A stretch of 64,000 bases of DNA from Serratia liquefaciens (lineage in GTDB: Bacteria > Pseudomonadota > Gammaproteobacteria > Enterobacterales > Enterobacteriaceae): positions 2,107,019 to 2,171,018 of the forward strand of contig NZ_CP088930.1 of assembly GCF_027594825.1 (NCBI RefSeq), in the 5' to 3' direction. Both the position numbers and the translations under genes were made by a program. The notes below the pieces were generated by a model, which was not told the DNA's origin, made no database searches, and worked only from the letters and a program-made list of their open reading frames with translations. Below, in pieces: positions 62,542-64,000 of the stretch. How positions within the stretch are numbered: the stretch's first letter is position 1; each line of letters starts with the position of its first letter.

Positions 62542-63516
62542 TCACCCCACCCGCAGTTGGTGTGAATGCTGTGAGCGTTTGGCTTCCGCCGTGGCGGCCA
62601 GATCCAAATCACGGCCCAGCAACAGCAGAACCTGTGCCGCTACGTCGCCAACCTGAGCGCGGTGACCACTGATCACACGGGCAAAGATGTTATAAATCAC
62701 TACCGCCGGGATCGCGGCAACCAGGCCCAGCGCGGTAGCCAGCAGCGCTTCTGCGATGCCAGGCGCAACCACCGCCAGGTTGGTGGTTTGTGAGTGGGCG
62801 ATGCCGATAAAGCTGTTCATGATGCCCCAAACGGTACCGAACAGACCGACAAACGGCGAAATGGCACCGATGGTCGCCAGGAAGCCATTGCCGCGCCCCA
62901 TGTTACGGCTGTAGCCCGCTACGCGACGCTCCAGACGGAAACCGGTACGTTCCTTGATGCCGTTGTTGTCGTTGGACGCCGCCGACAGCTCCAGCTCGTT
63001 TTGCGCATCGTTGAGCAACACGGCGCTGATGCTCTCGTCCGAGAAGCTCTGCGCCAGTTCGGACGCTTCGTCCAGCGAGCGTACGTTGGCCAACGCCAGC
63101 TGTTCGCGGCGCAGACGGCGCTTGGCGCGGAACAGTTCGCTGCCTTTGGAGAACAGGATGGTCCAGGTGACGATAGACGCCAGCACCAGGCCAATCATCA
63201 CGATTTTCACCACGATGTCCGCATGCTGGTACATACCCCAGACGGACAGGTCCATACCGCGGGTTTCCGGCGGCTGGATGGTCGGTTGCGGGTTCACCGG
63301 AGTGAGAGTTTCAGGCGCTGCCGCGGCAGGCGCGGTGGCAGCCGGAGCCACGCTTTCGGTAACGGCCGGATTAGCCGCTGGTGCCGCATGAGCACTGCCG
63401 GCCAGACCTACCACCAATACCATTGAAGCTAACAGACCACGGCCGAACGCCTGGCCCCATTGCGCCCGGCCCTGACCGAACGATCCTTGATTTAAATTCT
63501 TGCCAGCCGTTTTCAC
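62542..63516 (-). CDS. exbB: TonB system proton channel protein ExbB, Serratia-type with extended leader
   Basis: ExbB forms the pentameric proton channel with ExbD. The protein is 324 residues from a GTG at 63516, which has GGAGG six bases upstream; a TTG at 63543 is in frame but lacks a site. In contrast to E. coli ExbB (244 residues), it has a cleavable N-terminal signal (LLASMVLVVGLAGSAHA, about residues 29-45) followed by an Ala/Pro-rich periplasmic segment to about residue 85. This is a feature known from Serratia. Three membrane helices follow (VVKIVMIGLVLASIVTWTILF; LATIGAISPFVGLFGTVWGIMNSF; ATALGLVAAIPAVVIYNIF). It is the first gene of exbBD. Confidence 0.95.
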   Translation of the reverse strand: MKTAGKNLNQGSFGQGRAQWGQAFGRGLLASMVLVVGLAGSAHAAPAANPAVTESVAPAATAPAAAAPETLTPVNPQPTIQPPETRGMDLSVWGMYQHADIVVKIVMIGLVLASIVTWTILFSKGSELFRAKRRLRREQLALANVRSLDEASELAQSFSDESISAVLLNDAQNELELSAASNDNNGIKERTGFRLERRVAGYSRNMGRGNGFLATIGAISPFVGLFGTVWGIMNSFIGIAHSQTTNLAVVAPGIAEALLATALGLVAAIPAVVIYNIFARVISGHRAQVGDVAAQVLLLLGRDLDLAATAEAKRSQHSHQLRVG

Positions 63517-63591
63517 GCTGTGCCTCCACCCGTTACCGATCAAAATTGAGGAATAATTCAGCGTGCGATCATATCAAACCAATCAGGGATT

Positions 63592-63610
63592 GATAGTAGT
63601 TCTCATTATT
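63592..63610. promoter_or_regulatory. Fur-like box upstream of exbB
   Basis: GATAGTAGTTCTCATTATT matches the 19-base Fur consensus at 13 positions, with contiguous matches TCATTAT on one side and GATA on the other. It lies about 75 bases before the exbB start codon. It supports iron control of exbBD. Confidence 0.6.
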
Positions 63611-63878
63611 ATTTACCAAATAATCGGGAAAATTGCCCCTGCGGCGCACTAAAGGCCTTCTCACTAACCCATTCGCCGCCTGTTCGGGCCTATATGCACC
63701 CTTTATAGGGCTATTTCGTCACTTTTACCGCACAGGGCTGCAACAAAGACGGGGGATTTGTCGCATTTTACTGTTACATCCCGGACTCACCGATAAACCC
63801 GCTTGGTTATCGCCGTCAGGCAGAAGGATGGCATGCGAGAGCACGATTGAGCAGAAGATTATAGCCGTTTCTACATTT
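63611..63878. other. Divergent promoter region between exbB and the putative metC
   Basis: About 270 bases without a gene. A 84-codon open frame at 63633-63887 has no ribosome-binding site and overlaps the MetJ-like array, so it is not called. The region should hold the promoter of the rightward gene. Confidence 0.5.
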
Positions 63879-63910
63879 GGATGTTAAAACGTCTGGATGG
63901 CTATAAGGCG
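63879..63910 (+). promoter_or_regulatory. MetJ-like box array upstream of the putative metC
   Basis: Four contiguous 8-mers, GGATGTTA, AAACGTCT, GGATGGCT and ATAAGGCG, resemble tandem MetJ boxes (AGACGTCT). The second matches at 7 of 8 positions and the third at 5; the outer two match at 4. The pattern is close to that of E. coli met promoters. It supports the identity of the gene that starts at 63975. Confidence 0.5.
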
Positions 63911-63974
63911 TCATGCTAACGTAAGGGCTATCGCAAATGACCCGTGAAGATCAAGCAAAGGTGAGCCCGCTCCT

Positions 63975-64000
63975 ATGACGTCTAAAAACATCGAAACTAC
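63975..64000 (+). CDS. metC: Start of a gene cut by the window edge, probably cystathionine beta-lyase MetC
   Basis: Only eight codons and part of a ninth are visible (MTSKNIET). The call rests on context: in Enterobacterales metC is divergent from exbBD, and a MetJ-like box array lies just upstream. MetC cleaves cystathionine to homocysteine, pyruvate and ammonia in methionine synthesis. AAAGGTGAG lies about 15 bases before the ATG. The reading runs off the right edge. Confidence 0.6.

Overview
The window is about 64 kb of chromosome from an enterobacterium, most likely Serratia or a close relative. The core gene order rsmE-gshB-yqgE-ruvX, yggR/yggS-proC-yggT-yggU-rdgB-hemW, trmB/mutY-yggX-mltC and speC next to a tRNA-Phe gene matches the E. 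coli/Yersiniaceae backbone. Core genes are GC-rich, and ExbB has a long cleavable leader of the kind known in Serratia. The genus is an inference from protein resemblance and synteny, not from a search.

Layout. (1) 1-16,400: housekeeping backbone (16S rRNA methylation, glutathione, PLP homeostasis, proline, nucleotide-pool cleaning, haem chaperone, glutaminase, tRNA methylation, DNA repair, murein hydrolase, ornithine decarboxylase). A small DUF4160/DUF2442 gene pair sits between hemW and yggN. (2) 17,058-17,671: tRNA-Phe with its promoter and terminator, followed by a tandem array of about 159-bp units, each carrying the 3' end of the tRNA gene. (3) 17,672-28,500: accessory DNA holding an AT-rich stretch, a pertactin-type autotransporter, an IroE-like esterase, a GNAT/LuxR/NCS1-permease group, and an XRE regulator with a queuosine-precursor transporter and QueF. 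(4) 28,583-39,840: a Tat-exported phospholipase C, a Fur-box-preceded FecB-like binding protein and TonB-dependent receptor, and the abgR/abgABT operon for p-aminobenzoyl-glutamate use. (5) 39,886-53,456: an Ail/OmpX-type protein, an unknown lipoprotein, and a contact-dependent inhibition (CDI) locus read on the minus strand as cdiB-cdiC-cdiA-cdiI. It includes a HlyC-type acyltransferase. The CdiA toxin tail and candidate immunity protein are recognisable by position but not by family. (6) 54,038-61,371: the sucrose regulon scrK, scrYAB, scrR with matching ScrR-type operators, then a shikimate-dehydrogenase-like gene. (7) 61,423-64,000: a ParDE pair, exbBD under a Fur-type box, and the first codons of a divergent gene, probably metC, behind a MetJ-like box array.

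How the parts relate. Iron uptake is spread over the window (esterase, binding protein, receptor, ExbBD energiser), and three of these transcripts have visible Fur-like boxes. The CDI locus is the most notable system: a 3205-residue exoprotein, its outer-membrane transporter, a predicted lysine acyltransferase and a two-helix membrane immunity candidate. Base composition drops sharply exactly at the SENN motif that separates the CdiA stalk from the toxin tail. The queuosine module and the tRNA-end repeat array are the other places that deserve a second look.
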